IMG/VR virus record: IMGVR_UViG_3300046804_003818
Location: 1-29,019 of that record
From: a virus
Length of the DNA: 29,019 nt
Direction: 5' to 3' (one strand)
Under the pieces are notes generated by a model. That model made no database searches. It was not told the DNA's origin and was given only the letters and a program-made list of their open reading frames with translations. This document shows positions 22,118 to 29,019 of this stretch, piece by piece. Positions within the stretch are counted from its first letter, which is position 1, and each line of letters begins with the position of its first letter. The position numbers and the translations under genes were made by a program.

Positions 22118-24456
22118 AATTTACAGCTTTCGCAATCATCTTCTAAAAATTCTTCTATTATTTCTCTTTCGTTGTGGAACCCATTATAGTGTACTTCGGG
22201 GGTCTTATCTTCATGCTTGGCCCCTGCTTTGTTGATGAGACTATAGTAGAAAGTCTTTAATCCCCATAGCTGTGCCTGCATTAGATTTTTAGCAATTAAT
22301 GTAGTTGGAACTTTTCTATCGGAAAAGTGTGCAGGATTATAAAAAGTATTGGTACTAATGCTTTGATCAACATAAGCAGCCAATACTGCGGCTGTCTTAA
22401 TATACCCGGCACAATCTTTTTGTTCCCACATTAATTGATACTTATTTTTTAATCTATGGTATTCTGGAACAACTTGCGTAAAAGATCCTGCCTTGCTTTC
22501 CTTTGTTGATATGAGAGACATAGGCATTTCAATACCGTTAGTGCTGTTAATAACAACGCTACTACTTTCAACAGGAGCAATAGCCATAAGGGTAGCATTT
22601 CTAACTCCATGTTCTTTCATTTCCTTACGTAGAGATTCCCAATCTAATTCTGGAGCAAAGTTGGCCAATTCATTTACGCCTTTGGCTCGCCTTTCCCACG
22701 GAAAGATGCCTCGTCCATACCAAGTTTTATCACTGTCTTTGCACTTGCCTCTTTCCTTGGCAAGTTCCACCGTGGCTTCTGTAAGGTAGAACGCTTGATG
22801 TTCCATCCAACTTTTAACTTCTGCCAAAGCATCTTTATCACCATATTTTAATCCTCGTTTGGCATGCCAGTAGGCTAAATTAGTAACACCAATGCCTAAT
22901 GGCTGAATTTCGTCGTTGCTAAGTTTACTTTGAATACTTAGGAAATCTTGGTAGTCAAGAATATTACATAGGCTGCGCTGAAGAATACGACAAGCCCTAC
23001 GCATGTCCTCAGGGTTGCGGAAACTACCCCAGTTGATTGATCCAAGAGTACATAAAGCGATACGACCATTAGCATCATCGAGACGCTTAAAAGATTTAGT
23101 AGGTAAAAGTATTTCACAGCATAAGTTTGACTGATAAATTGTATGATACTCGGGGTCAAAGGGTCCTTGATTCATAACGTTATCAATGAACACTAAGTAG
23201 ATACGACCTGTATCAGTTCTCTCCTTTAGTATACCACTTTTAAAAACTTCTTCAGCACTCATAGTCTTCTTACGTAGACCTTGTTGCTTTTCATATTTTA
23301 CATAAAGCTCTTCAAATCTTTCGGTGTTTTGATAAAAAGCTTCGTAAAGGTCAGGAACTTCATTTGGATCAAAGAATGTTATGTCTTCTTTGTTTTTAAA
23401 TCTTCTCCAGAAGAAACTACTAAGCACAACCCCATAATCCATATGACGGACTCGTGTTTCTTCAGTTCCTTGGTTGTTCTTAAGTACAATAAGGTCATCA
23501 AACTGATGATGCCAAATAGGATAGAATACAGTAGCACTTGCATTACGGATACCTCCTTGTGAACATGAGCGCAAATCACCAAACCACTTCTTTAGAAAAG
23601 GGATCATGCCGGTGTGCATTATTTCACCTCCCCTAATAGGGGATCCCAACGGGCGTAGGCGTCCAATTTCTAATCCAATGCCAGCACGTTTGCTAGCATA
23701 CTTGGCCATCATTTCTCCACTAGCGAATATACTATCGAGATCATCATCGCTGCGAATAAGAACGCAAGAACTGAATTGTTTAGTAGGAGTTCCAAGCCCA
23801 GCAAGAACAGGAGTAGCAAGAGTGAATAAGCCGTCAGACGCAGCATTGTAGTATTCCTTAATGAAACGTATACGAGCACTATTGGGTTCTTCTTTATGAA
23901 AGACTGTAGCGGCCGCTACAATATAACGAACCTGTGGTGTTTCATAAATTTCTTTGGTGCTGCGATTACGCACTAGATATTTTTCGATTAACTGTTCAAT
24001 GGCAGCATACGAATACATTTCGTCTTTTTCGTGATCTATGATCTCGTCCATTTTATTCCAGTCATCTTCCGAGTACCATTCAAGAAGTTCTGAGGTATAC
24101 AATCCTACTTCAACATTACGCTTTACTATTTCATATAACTTTGGAGGATCGTAGCTGCCATAGACGTCTTTACGTAACATACTAAGACGCTGTTTACCTG
24201 CTACGTATTGATAATTTACATGTCCAACGTCTGGGTTATGTTCAACGTCAATGAGGTCAACAATGGCACGTAGAGTTACTTCATCAATTTCTTTAGTGGT
24301 AATACCATCATAGAAGTGAGGTTGGCTTTTAATTTCAATCATTGATTGACTAACATCTGCTATTCCTCGACACACTTTTGCAATTTGATTTTGCCACTTT
24401 TCGATTGTTAGGGGTTCTTTTTTGCCGGATCTTTTAGTTACTGTGATGTTAATCAT
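22114..24456 (-). CDS. nrdA: ribonucleotide reductase class Ia large subunit
   Basis: 780 residues. N-terminal ATP-cone (1-90, 'VTKRSGKKEPLTIEKWQ') for overall dATP control. Catalytic set: C231 (FSSCVLI) and C469 (ALCTLGSINWG) as the redox pair, N444-x-C446-x-E448 (SNLCCEILLP) as radical centre, adjacent tyrosines in 'LKTFYYSLI' for radical transfer, and the C-terminal CESC pair (775-778) serviced by glutaredoxin. Length matches T4/E. coli type. CTAAATA (24489-24495) lies 33 bases upstream of the ATG. Makes dNTPs for phage replication. Confidence 0.97.
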   Translation of the reverse strand: MINITVTKRSGKKEPLTIEKWQNQIAKVCRGIADVSQSMIEIKSQPHFYDGITTKEIDEVTLRAIVDLIDVEHNPDVGHVNYQYVAGKQRLSMLRKDVYGSYDPPKLYEIVKRNVEVGLYTSELLEWYSEDDWNKMDEIIDHEKDEMYSYAAIEQLIEKYLVRNRSTKEIYETPQVRYIVAAATVFHKEEPNSARIRFIKEYYNAASDGLFTLATPVLAGLGTPTKQFSSCVLIRSDDDLDSIFASGEMMAKYASKRAGIGLEIGRLRPLGSPIRGGEIMHTGMIPFLKKWFGDLRSCSQGGIRNASATVFYPIWHHQFDDLIVLKNNQGTEETRVRHMDYGVVLSSFFWRRFKNKEDITFFDPNEVPDLYEAFYQNTERFEELYVKYEKQQGLRKKTMSAEEVFKSGILKERTDTGRIYLVFIDNVMNQGPFDPEYHTIYQSNLCCEILLPTKSFKRLDDANGRIALCTLGSINWGSFRNPEDMRRACRILQRSLCNILDYQDFLSIQSKLSNDEIQPLGIGVTNLAYWHAKRGLKYGDKDALAEVKSWMEHQAFYLTEATVELAKERGKCKDSDKTWYGRGIFPWERRAKGVNELANFAPELDWESLRKEMKEHGVRNATLMAIAPVESSSVVINSTNGIEMPMSLISTKESKAGSFTQVVPEYHRLKNKYQLMWEQKDCAGYIKTAAVLAAYVDQSISTNTFYNPAHFSDRKVPTTLIAKNLMQAQLWGLKTFYYSLINKAGAKHEDKTPEVHYNGFHNEREIIEEFLEDDCESCKL

Positions 24457-24488
24457 TTTTTTATTCTTTAAAACTGTGTAGGAAGTCG

Positions 24489-24495
24489 TATTTAG
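24489..24495 (-). promoter_or_regulatory. CTAAATA box upstream of nrdA
   Basis: Minus strand CTAAATA, 33 bases before the nrdA ATG and overlapping the 3' end (stop at 24492) of the previous gene. Same box as before the tail gene and the terC riboswitch. Confidence 0.4.
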
Positions 24496-24923
24496 TGCAA
24501 AGGCTTCATAGTATAAACCTTTTGCGGTTTCAACGACTTAGGTAATGCCCCTACGTCAATCCATTCATTTTCGACGTATCCATATACTTTATCATCTATT
24601 AACAGCAAATAATACACACATTTATTGTCTGTGTCAATAGCCACATTTATCTTTGGCTGGCAATTTTTAAAACGCTCGGTTAATTGAAGTGTATAACAAA
24701 TGCCAAGGATGATATTGAATTCACAATATTCATTTTCATCAATCAACTCCCAAGGAGTTGGCCAAGTGTCTTCATCGTATGGATTGGTATAGATTTTTAC
24801 TCGAGGTAATCGGCAAAAGAATTTTGATACAGTATTAAAAGGATCAGGATCTATTTCTAGATCCTGCCTAAGGCGATACCATAATTCAAAAAGATTTGAT
24901 TTAACCTTACTAGAAATTAGCAT
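24492..24923 (-). CDS. conserved phage protein, unknown function
   Basis: 143 residues with no recognised family. N-terminal helix 'SNLFELWYRLRQDLEI' then 'FNTVSKFFCRLPRVKIYTNP', a predicted beta-rich core, and 'KCVYYLLLIDDKVYGYVENEW' near the end. The ATG shares one base with the tail protein stop codon (TGATG), so its synthesis is tied to the tail protein. Tail-fibre chaperone or small virion component are options by position only. Confidence 0.65.
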   Translation of the reverse strand: MLISSKVKSNLFELWYRLRQDLEIDPDPFNTVSKFFCRLPRVKIYTNPYDEDTWPTPWELIDENEYCEFNIILGICYTLQLTERFKNCQPKINVAIDTDNKCVYYLLLIDDKVYGYVENEWIDVGALPKSLKPQKVYTMKPLH

Positions 24924-26572
24924 CAGCTAATAAACGAATATGAATAGGTTAATGTTCCGCTGTCAACAGCATTAGTATTGGTGTATTTGATAAGAACACA
25001 TCCGCCAGAGAGACTAGCAGTAAATCTCAATTTTTTTTCTTCTTCTGATGCTGGCAATAGTGTGCCAATGAACTCGTAATCATCTACAAATTGAACAGTA
25101 CCATGCACTTGATCAATTGCCACTGTCATTGTACCTCGTTTCATCTGAGTATAAACTGTACTAGCCCATACATAATCAATTTTAACCCCTGCATTGGTGG
25201 TATAGGGAATTCGAATAGCATCTGCACTCTGTGGTGTTGATGTACCAATTGAAACCGTATATGTCTCTTTAAAGTCTGTAGATACTTTTCCTGCTATTTC
25301 TGGTTTGTAAGCATAAGCATACTTAGTTGGGTTAGCAGGGTTAGACAAATCTAATCTACGATCAAAGTGATCACCTACAGATAAGTTACTGTTGTTGGCA
25401 AAGTTGATAACTGAATATAAGTTACCGCTAACAGTATTACCAGCACCGTTGTTACCAACGTTGGCAAAATTATTGTTGGCAGATTTGTTACCGTAGCCAT
25501 TGCTAATATTAATTGCTACACGGTCAATTACATTGAAGTAAGTGTTTTCAATGTTATTAAATCTAGGTCCATACTTTTGTCCGTTAGAGAATAAATCTGC
25601 ACCAGTACCAAAATCAATACCATATTGGCAGTAATTAAAATAACATTCAGAAAATATATTGTTTGATATGTCTTGCTTGGCGTAAACACCGTAGGCAAAA
25701 CCTTTAAAGTGGCAATTGATAAATTGACAACGTTGTGTTGTTACACCACCGCCATAGTCAAATCCAGACAGTGCATACATGCCAATACCAATACTAGTAG
25801 CAAATACTGTACTGTCGCCATAGCCTCCTGTGAATCTAAGATCTTCAAATGTACTGTCACGAACAGCATCTAATTGCATGCCTTGTACATCGGGTTCATT
25901 AGTATTAACAGTAAATCCTGTTAGAGCACAATACTTGGGTTGATTGTTATAGGTAGTAGAACCTATAACACTTCGGCTACTGGTGGTAGAAGATTCGTTG
26001 ATAAATCTAAACACTGTACCGCTACTAGCAGTAAAATTAAAAATAGTCTTTTCAGAACCGGCGCCTGTTATTCTAGCATAGCTAGGAACATAGATTGTTG
26101 AGTTAAGTTTGTAAGTGCCTGGTCCAATTAACAAATCTACTTTGCTGTCTGGCAATGCTTTTGTTGCAACATTGAGAAATAATTGATCTAACGCACGTTG
26201 CAATGCAGGACTATAATCTCCACCGTTGGCTGCTAGTTCCGAATCGCTGATAAAATCTTCTAAAGAAACACGTTCATCTAGTACTGCCTGTACCGAACGG
26301 GTCACTGGTGTATTGGCATTAGGTCCTGTTTGTATATAAGCAACATTTTTAGCGTATTGATATTGATCAACAAAATCTAATATGCTATCTTTATCTGTTA
26401 AGATCTTAGTATTACCTACAGCAGGTGCGCCTTCTGCTACAGCACCGTTGCCAATAAACAGTTCTTGTGAGTCTATAGCCCAAGCTAATTCTCCGCTGGC
26501 TAACTGCGGAATGCCAGTACTATACTTTTGTCCTCTTCGGATTTGAATGCGCGAAATTTGCACTACAGCCAT
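24923..26572 (-). CDS. tail fibre/spike protein with right-handed beta-helix
   Basis: 549 residues. Residues about 5-58 ('RIQIRRGQKY', 'LASGELAWAIDSQELFIGNG') match the N-terminal attachment repeat seen in many phage fibres and in Mtd-like proteins. From about 115 a pectate-lyase-3-like beta-helix begins: 'SPALQRALDQLFLN', 'IGPGTYKLNSTIYVP', then many Asn/Gly-rich turns ('NIENTYFN', 'NNIFSECYFNYCQYG', 'NKSANNNFANVGNN') to about 400, and a beta-sandwich-like C-terminal domain. Probably binds or cuts host surface polysaccharide; catalytic residues cannot be assigned by eye. A CTAAATA box (26593-26599) lies 21 bases upstream of the ATG. Confidence 0.85.
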   Translation of the reverse strand: MAVVQISRIQIRRGQKYSTGIPQLASGELAWAIDSQELFIGNGAVAEGAPAVGNTKILTDKDSILDFVDQYQYAKNVAYIQTGPNANTPVTRSVQAVLDERVSLEDFISDSELAANGGDYSPALQRALDQLFLNVATKALPDSKVDLLIGPGTYKLNSTIYVPSYARITGAGSEKTIFNFTASSGTVFRFINESSTTSSRSVIGSTTYNNQPKYCALTGFTVNTNEPDVQGMQLDAVRDSTFEDLRFTGGYGDSTVFATSIGIGMYALSGFDYGGGVTTQRCQFINCHFKGFAYGVYAKQDISNNIFSECYFNYCQYGIDFGTGADLFSNGQKYGPRFNNIENTYFNVIDRVAINISNGYGNKSANNNFANVGNNGAGNTVSGNLYSVINFANNSNLSVGDHFDRRLDLSNPANPTKYAYAYKPEIAGKVSTDFKETYTVSIGTSTPQSADAIRIPYTTNAGVKIDYVWASTVYTQMKRGTMTVAIDQVHGTVQFVDDYEFIGTLLPASEEEKKLRFTASLSGGCVLIKYTNTNAVDSGTLTYSYSFIS

Positions 26573-26592
26573 AAAAATATCCCCGTTTTAGA

Positions 26593-26599
26593 TATTTAG
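26593..26599 (-). promoter_or_regulatory. CTAAATA box upstream of the tail protein gene
   Basis: Minus strand CTAAATA ending 20 bases before the ATG, in the short gap after the nuclease gene. A late virion gene is where a T4-type late promoter is expected. Confidence 0.5.
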
Positions 26600-27285
26600 C
26601 TGTTTAATCTATAGTATTCGCTTACCCTATCACACCAGCGTTCTGTCCAGTAATCAAAGTCCTTAGGTTCTAGCACAAATTCTTGATACTCGTAGTCTTT
26701 GCTACACATTAAAATAACACCCTTGCGTATATTAGTTCCGTGTACTTCATTGTGTGCTAGAGCATAGGCTGTTAACTGTAAGAAGTAGTCATCAATCCAC
26801 TCACGCTTTTTAGGTTTGTTAGTCTGTTTAAAGTCTAGTATACTTTGATCGCCTTGATGTACGCCCACGCAGTCAGTAGTTCCCGCATATAGTTCTGGAA
26901 AGTATAGAGGTACTTCGCTGCCCCATACTTCATCTACAAAGGCCAAGCCGTGTGTAATAACTTTACGAGCCATTACTAGACTTTGTTGTGCATAAGGATT
27001 AGTTACGGTTTCAGGAAGTTCTTCTCCCTTGATATAACGCTCAAGGAAAGTATGCATACGTGTTCCGCGACTAGCAGCTTCAGTTACAATTTCTTGTGCC
27101 TTAGCTTCTCCAACTGCGGCTTTCCAACGGGCTAGTGCTTCTCGAGCTTCTGCTGGTTTGGTTTTATCTAAGATAGTAGTTACTGACGGAACTTTGTGAC
27201 CTTCGGGCGTAGCATAAAGTCTACGCCCAGTTGAATCATCTCTAGATAGTGGTTTGTATTGATAACGTTCGATTAATAATGCCAT
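26596..27285 (-). CDS. PD-(D/E)XK nuclease, RecB/Cas4-like
   Basis: 229 residues. Motifs of the RecB-type nuclease fold: 'ASRGTRMHTFLERYI' (His helix, about 71-85), 'YAGTTDCVG' with the metal-binding Asp, 'SILDFKQTNK' as D-x-K (D then K two residues on), and 'YFLQLTAYALAHNEV' as the QxxxY motif. Single-domain exonucleases like this are found in aquatic T4-like phages, for DNA recombination or host DNA breakdown. A perfect sigma70 promoter ends 5 bases before the ATG, so it should be expressed early from a leaderless message. Confidence 0.87.
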   Translation of the reverse strand: MALLIERYQYKPLSRDDSTGRRLYATPEGHKVPSVTTILDKTKPAEAREALARWKAAVGEAKAQEIVTEAASRGTRMHTFLERYIKGEELPETVTNPYAQQSLVMARKVITHGLAFVDEVWGSEVPLYFPELYAGTTDCVGVHQGDQSILDFKQTNKPKKREWIDDYFLQLTAYALAHNEVHGTNIRKGVILMCSKDYEYQEFVLEPKDFDYWTERWCDRVSEYYRLNS

Positions 27286-27290
27286 GATAC

Positions 27291-27319
27291 ATTATATAGT
27301 ATCTACAGCACTATGTCAA
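27291..27319 (-). promoter_or_regulatory. consensus sigma70 promoter, leaderless start of nuclease gene
   Basis: Minus strand TTGACA (27314-27319), 17-base spacer, TATAAT (27291-27296), 5 bases, ATG. The -35 box contains the TGA stop codon of the upstream frame (27316-27318). Confidence 0.8.
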
Positions 27320-27636
27320 CCTGGTTGTTGAAGTGTTTTAGCCGCAGCACGTTTGGCGCTAGGTGCCGCATTAGATTTATCTGTTGCGGTTGGTTCTGGC
27401 TTTTCTTTGGTTTTAAGTGTTATACCACGGCCGTCAAACTGTTGTACAATATTTTTTAGTTGTGGTAGTTGATCAAACTCTGCTTTGAATGTTTCGTAGT
27501 CCATTTCTGTACCACTCATGTTCTGTAGCATATTAGATATAGCTTCCCAACTAAATTGGGCAGGAACACCTTTTGAATTTGCTCTAGATTGAAGTTGTAG
27601 AAGGATGCGGATTAAGTTATCCGCATCTTCCGTTAC
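27316..27636 (-). CDS. -1-frame extension of the prohead-core-like protein (probable frameshift product)
   Basis: An open frame entered by a -1 shift at the A9 run. From the GTA at 27636 it reads VTEDADNLIRILLQLQSR, then 'GVPAQFSWEAISNML', 'MDYETFKAEFDQLPQL', 'NIVQQFDGRGITL' and a K/A/P-rich tail, 106 residues to the TGA at 27316. The first 35 codons look fully protein-like but contain no ATG, GTG or TTG, and a TAA lies 8 codons before the A run. A start at the ATG 27531 would lose this well-formed helix and has no good SD. T4-like cyanophages, as I recall, have a similar small ORF right after the prohead core gene, so here the two may be joined by frameshifting. A homopolymer sequencing error is the rival explanation. 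Confidence 0.7.
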   Translation of the reverse strand, partial: VTEDADNLIRILLQLQSRANSKGVPAQFSWEAISNMLQNMSGTEMDYETFKAEFDQLPQLKNIVQQFDGRGITLKTKEKPEPTATDKSNAAPSAKRAAAKTLQQPG

Positions 27637-27645
27637 TTTTTTTTT
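27604..27645 (-). other. candidate programmed -1 ribosomal frameshift signal
   Basis: Minus strand: nine A (27637-27645) then G, giving A AAA AAG in the zero frame, the slippery heptamer of E. coli dnaX. The zero-frame stop TAA follows at once. After an 8-base gap comes the perfect 9-pair stem GATGCGGAT / ATCCGCATC with loop AACTTA (27604-27627); three more pairs (GAA/TTC, one bulged base) bring the gap to 5. All parts needed for -1 slippage are present in the right order and spacing. No strong upstream SD-like stimulator is seen. Confidence 0.72.
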
Positions 27646-28529
27646 GGTTGACTTAGTATTGTGCCTAGTTTACGGCTATACTCGATTGATTCTCTTTTTG
27701 CACGGCCTGCGGCTTCTTCTCCGCCAGCTGCTGGTTCAGCAGCGGCAAACTGGTCAGGAGTTGGCATTTCTTCTGCACCCATCGAAGCAGATGCTGTCAT
27801 ATCAGGTGCGCCTGCTGGGCCTTCTTCACCTGTTAGGATTGCTACAGATTGTGCTAGTGTTGTACGTGTAGTTTCTAATGCTGTATATAAGTCTTCTAAT
27901 GCTGGTTTAGCTGAGCCAGCAAATTGACTGCTAATGTCTGAGCCTAATTCATCTCTTATAGAGTCTTCTAATTCTAGCATTGCTTCAGCTTTGAGCTGAG
28001 CAACATCTTCTAGCCATCCTGTTACTTTATCAACCATATCACGAGCACTCATGATTAAGGCTGCTTTTTCTTCTTCGCCTTCTGTTAGGGTTCTTTCTGA
28101 TAGGACAGAGCGTAGCACATCCATGGCCTCTTCAATACTTTCTTTCTTAGCCATCTTTGTAGCTGTTGCGTGCATTACTTCTTCGCCTTTGTCGCCATAA
28201 CGCTTTTTAAACTCGCCTGACTTTTTCTTCATGCCTTTTACATACTTTTCTTTCTTTGCTTCTTCGCCTGGGCTTAGTGTACGCTCTGAAATTGCTTGTG
28301 TAATGACATCTAGGAACATACGATCTTTTTGGTATTCGTTGCTTTCATAAACAGCATCATACTCGCGGCTGCTTTCAAATTTAACAATCTTGTCTGCAAC
28401 ACGGTCACGAGCAGCCTGTAGCTGTTCCATAGTAAACTTATCTAAGTTTAACTTATAACCAAATTTTTGAGCCATACTCTCGTTAAGAGTTGTACTGGTT
28501 TTTGGATGCGAAAGTTCTCTGATTTGCAT
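27633..28529 (-). CDS. prohead core (scaffold)-like protein, zero-frame product
   Basis: 298 residues, highly charged and helical. Contains 'NLDKFTMEQLQAARDRVADK', two copies of a short repeat ('ISERTLSPGEEAKKEK' and 'LSERTLTEGEEEKA'), the block 'YVKGMKKKSGEFKKRYGDKG' / 'EEVMHATATKMAKKE' that I remember from prohead or core proteins of T4-like marine phages, and an acidic, Ala/Gly/Pro-rich stretch (about 232-275) before the C-terminal PKKK. Scaffold proteins organise capsid assembly and are usually removed by the prohead protease. The gene ends in a probable -1 frameshift site, so a longer form of 404 residues is predicted. GATAAATA (28558-28565) lies 28 bases upstream. Confidence 0.65.
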   Translation of the reverse strand: MQIRELSHPKTSTTLNESMAQKFGYKLNLDKFTMEQLQAARDRVADKIVKFESSREYDAVYESNEYQKDRMFLDVITQAISERTLSPGEEAKKEKYVKGMKKKSGEFKKRYGDKGEEVMHATATKMAKKESIEEAMDVLRSVLSERTLTEGEEEKAALIMSARDMVDKVTGWLEDVAQLKAEAMLELEDSIRDELGSDISSQFAGSAKPALEDLYTALETTRTTLAQSVAILTGEEGPAGAPDMTASASMGAEEMPTPDQFAAAEPAAGGEEAAGRAKRESIEYSRKLGTILSQPKKK

Positions 28530-28557
28530 TTTTAGAATCCTGAAATACTGTTAAGTT

Positions 28558-28565
28558 TATTTATC
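28558..28565 (-). promoter_or_regulatory. GATAAATA box upstream of the prohead-core-like gene
   Basis: Minus strand GATAAATA, overlapping the TGA stop of the previous gene and 28 bases before the ATG; good match to T4-type late promoter boxes at a head gene. Confidence 0.5.
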
Positions 28566-28998
28566 AAAAGTGTGTTTTGAACATCTGTGAAATCTTCCCT
28601 GCACTGCGTTTGCTTTTAGCAGTAGCTATATCATATCTAGATCTCAACATGTCTTTTCTGTCTAGGTCTTTAGCTGTATCAATACGGTATTTAAAAATTT
28701 GGCTGTCACTTAGCCCAGTCCAATACTCTGTATCTAATACTTTTATTTCGTTAAATTGATGCAGTCTATTTCTATCATAGAACTTGGCTGCTAGCAAGGC
28801 TGCACTTTTAGTTCTAAAATTTTCTATAAAATCACCAGTTTTTGCATAACGTAAAAGCCAAAGACCATGTTTATTCTGTTTAATTTTATACTGTTTATAA
28901 ACTATACTTTTGTCTGGAAGTATAGCTATAGGCAACTCTTTACTAAGTTCTTCCTGTAAAAAAGTTTCTAGCTGTTTTGCTTTTTGTTTAAAGTTCAT
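28564..28998 (-). CDS. conserved phage protein, unknown function
   Basis: 144 residues from the ATG at 28998; a TTG two codons earlier (29004) is an alternative, and AAGAG is the only SD-like site. Starts MNFKQKAKQLETFLQEELS. 'YKQYKIKQNKHGLWLLRYAK' and 'NFRTKSAALLAAKFYDRNRL' are strand-rich then helical, and the C-terminal third is basic ('LDRKDMLRSRYDIATAKSKR'). No family recognised. It lies just upstream of the prohead-core-like gene, in what looks like the head-gene region; small nucleic-acid-binding protein is a guess. Confidence 0.7.
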   Translation of the reverse strand: MNFKQKAKQLETFLQEELSKELPIAILPDKSIVYKQYKIKQNKHGLWLLRYAKTGDFIENFRTKSAALLAAKFYDRNRLHQFNEIKVLDTEYWTGLSDSQIFKYRIDTAKDLDRKDMLRSRYDIATAKSKRSAGKISQMFKTHF

Positions 28999-29019
28999 TT
29001 GCAATTACTCTTGGGTTGT

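Noticed and set aside
24938-24966. TTGACA at 24961-24966 (minus) as promoter for the 143-residue gene.
   Set aside because: No acceptable -10 box at 16-18 bases, and it is inside tail protein codons.
27636-27646. The A9 run simply as a sequencing error making one ORF of two.
   Set aside because: Not excluded, but an error would not create a stem-loop at exactly the stimulatory distance or a dnaX heptamer; kept as the main alternative.

Overview
The window reads as part of the genome of a tailed, T4-like (contractile-tail) phage. Genes are tightly packed, nearly all on the minus strand, with 1-20 base overlaps. T4-type functions are present: class Ia ribonucleotide reductase with glutaredoxin, a PAAR spike tip, a beta-helix tail protein, a prohead-core-like protein, a DexA-like exonuclease and a deoxynucleotidase. 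They sit among small proteins of unknown function of the kind typical of marine and freshwater T4-like phages. The GroEL and DnaK sequences look betaproteobacterial, so an aquatic betaproteobacterium is my best guess for the host. That is an inference from sequence feel, not a computed placement. No photosynthesis genes are visible.

Layout. 1-3023: a curli-like export cassette (DUF3307 membrane protein, csgF, csgG, a curlin-like subunit, and a FecR-domain protein cut by the window edge). 3055-4713: a large protein of unknown function. 4724-6312: clpS, heme oxygenase and a PcyX/PcyA-type bilin reductase in one overlapping operon behind a consensus sigma70 promoter. 6290-10682: hsp20, groEL, groES and dnaK. 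10777-11358: DexA-like exonuclease. 11408-12589: the only plus-strand island, with a yybP-ykoY (Mn2+) riboswitch, terC, a 56-residue membrane protein, a terminator and a DUF2061 protein. 12570-14922: ribosomal protein bS21, unknown proteins and a large membrane/coiled-coil protein. 14926-17327: secreted proteins and lipoproteins (surface-antigen-like, LPP20-like), a possible holin and a SleB-type wall hydrolase. 17382-19629: iscU, iscA, a His-rich secreted protein and an Hc1 histone-like protein. 19616-24456: deoxynucleotidase, PAAR, glutaredoxin, nrdB, nrdA. 24492-29004: tail protein, PD-(D/E)XK nuclease and the prohead-core region.

How it may work together. The phage appears to carry its own proteostasis kit (DnaK, GroEL/ES, Hsp20, ClpS, bS21), a metal and Fe-S kit (Mn riboswitch with TerC, IscU, IscA, His-rich protein), a bilin-making kit, and a kit that remodels the cell envelope (CsgG/F/A, lipoproteins, SleB).

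Regulation is unusually legible. Four minus-strand sites have TTGACA, a 17-base spacer and a TATAAT-like box; at three of them the start codon lies 5-6 bases past the -10 box, which predicts leaderless mRNAs. Many other genes are preceded by an nTAAATA box resembling T4-type late promoters. The dnaK and hsp20 leaders share an identical 18-mer next to hairpins. The strongest new candidate is a dnaX-like -1 frameshift signal (A9 run ending A AAA AAG, 5-8 base spacer, strong stem-loop). It would fuse the prohead-core-like protein to a 106-residue extension whose reading frame has no usual start codon of its own for its first 35 codons. There is no gene-free stretch over 300 bases.
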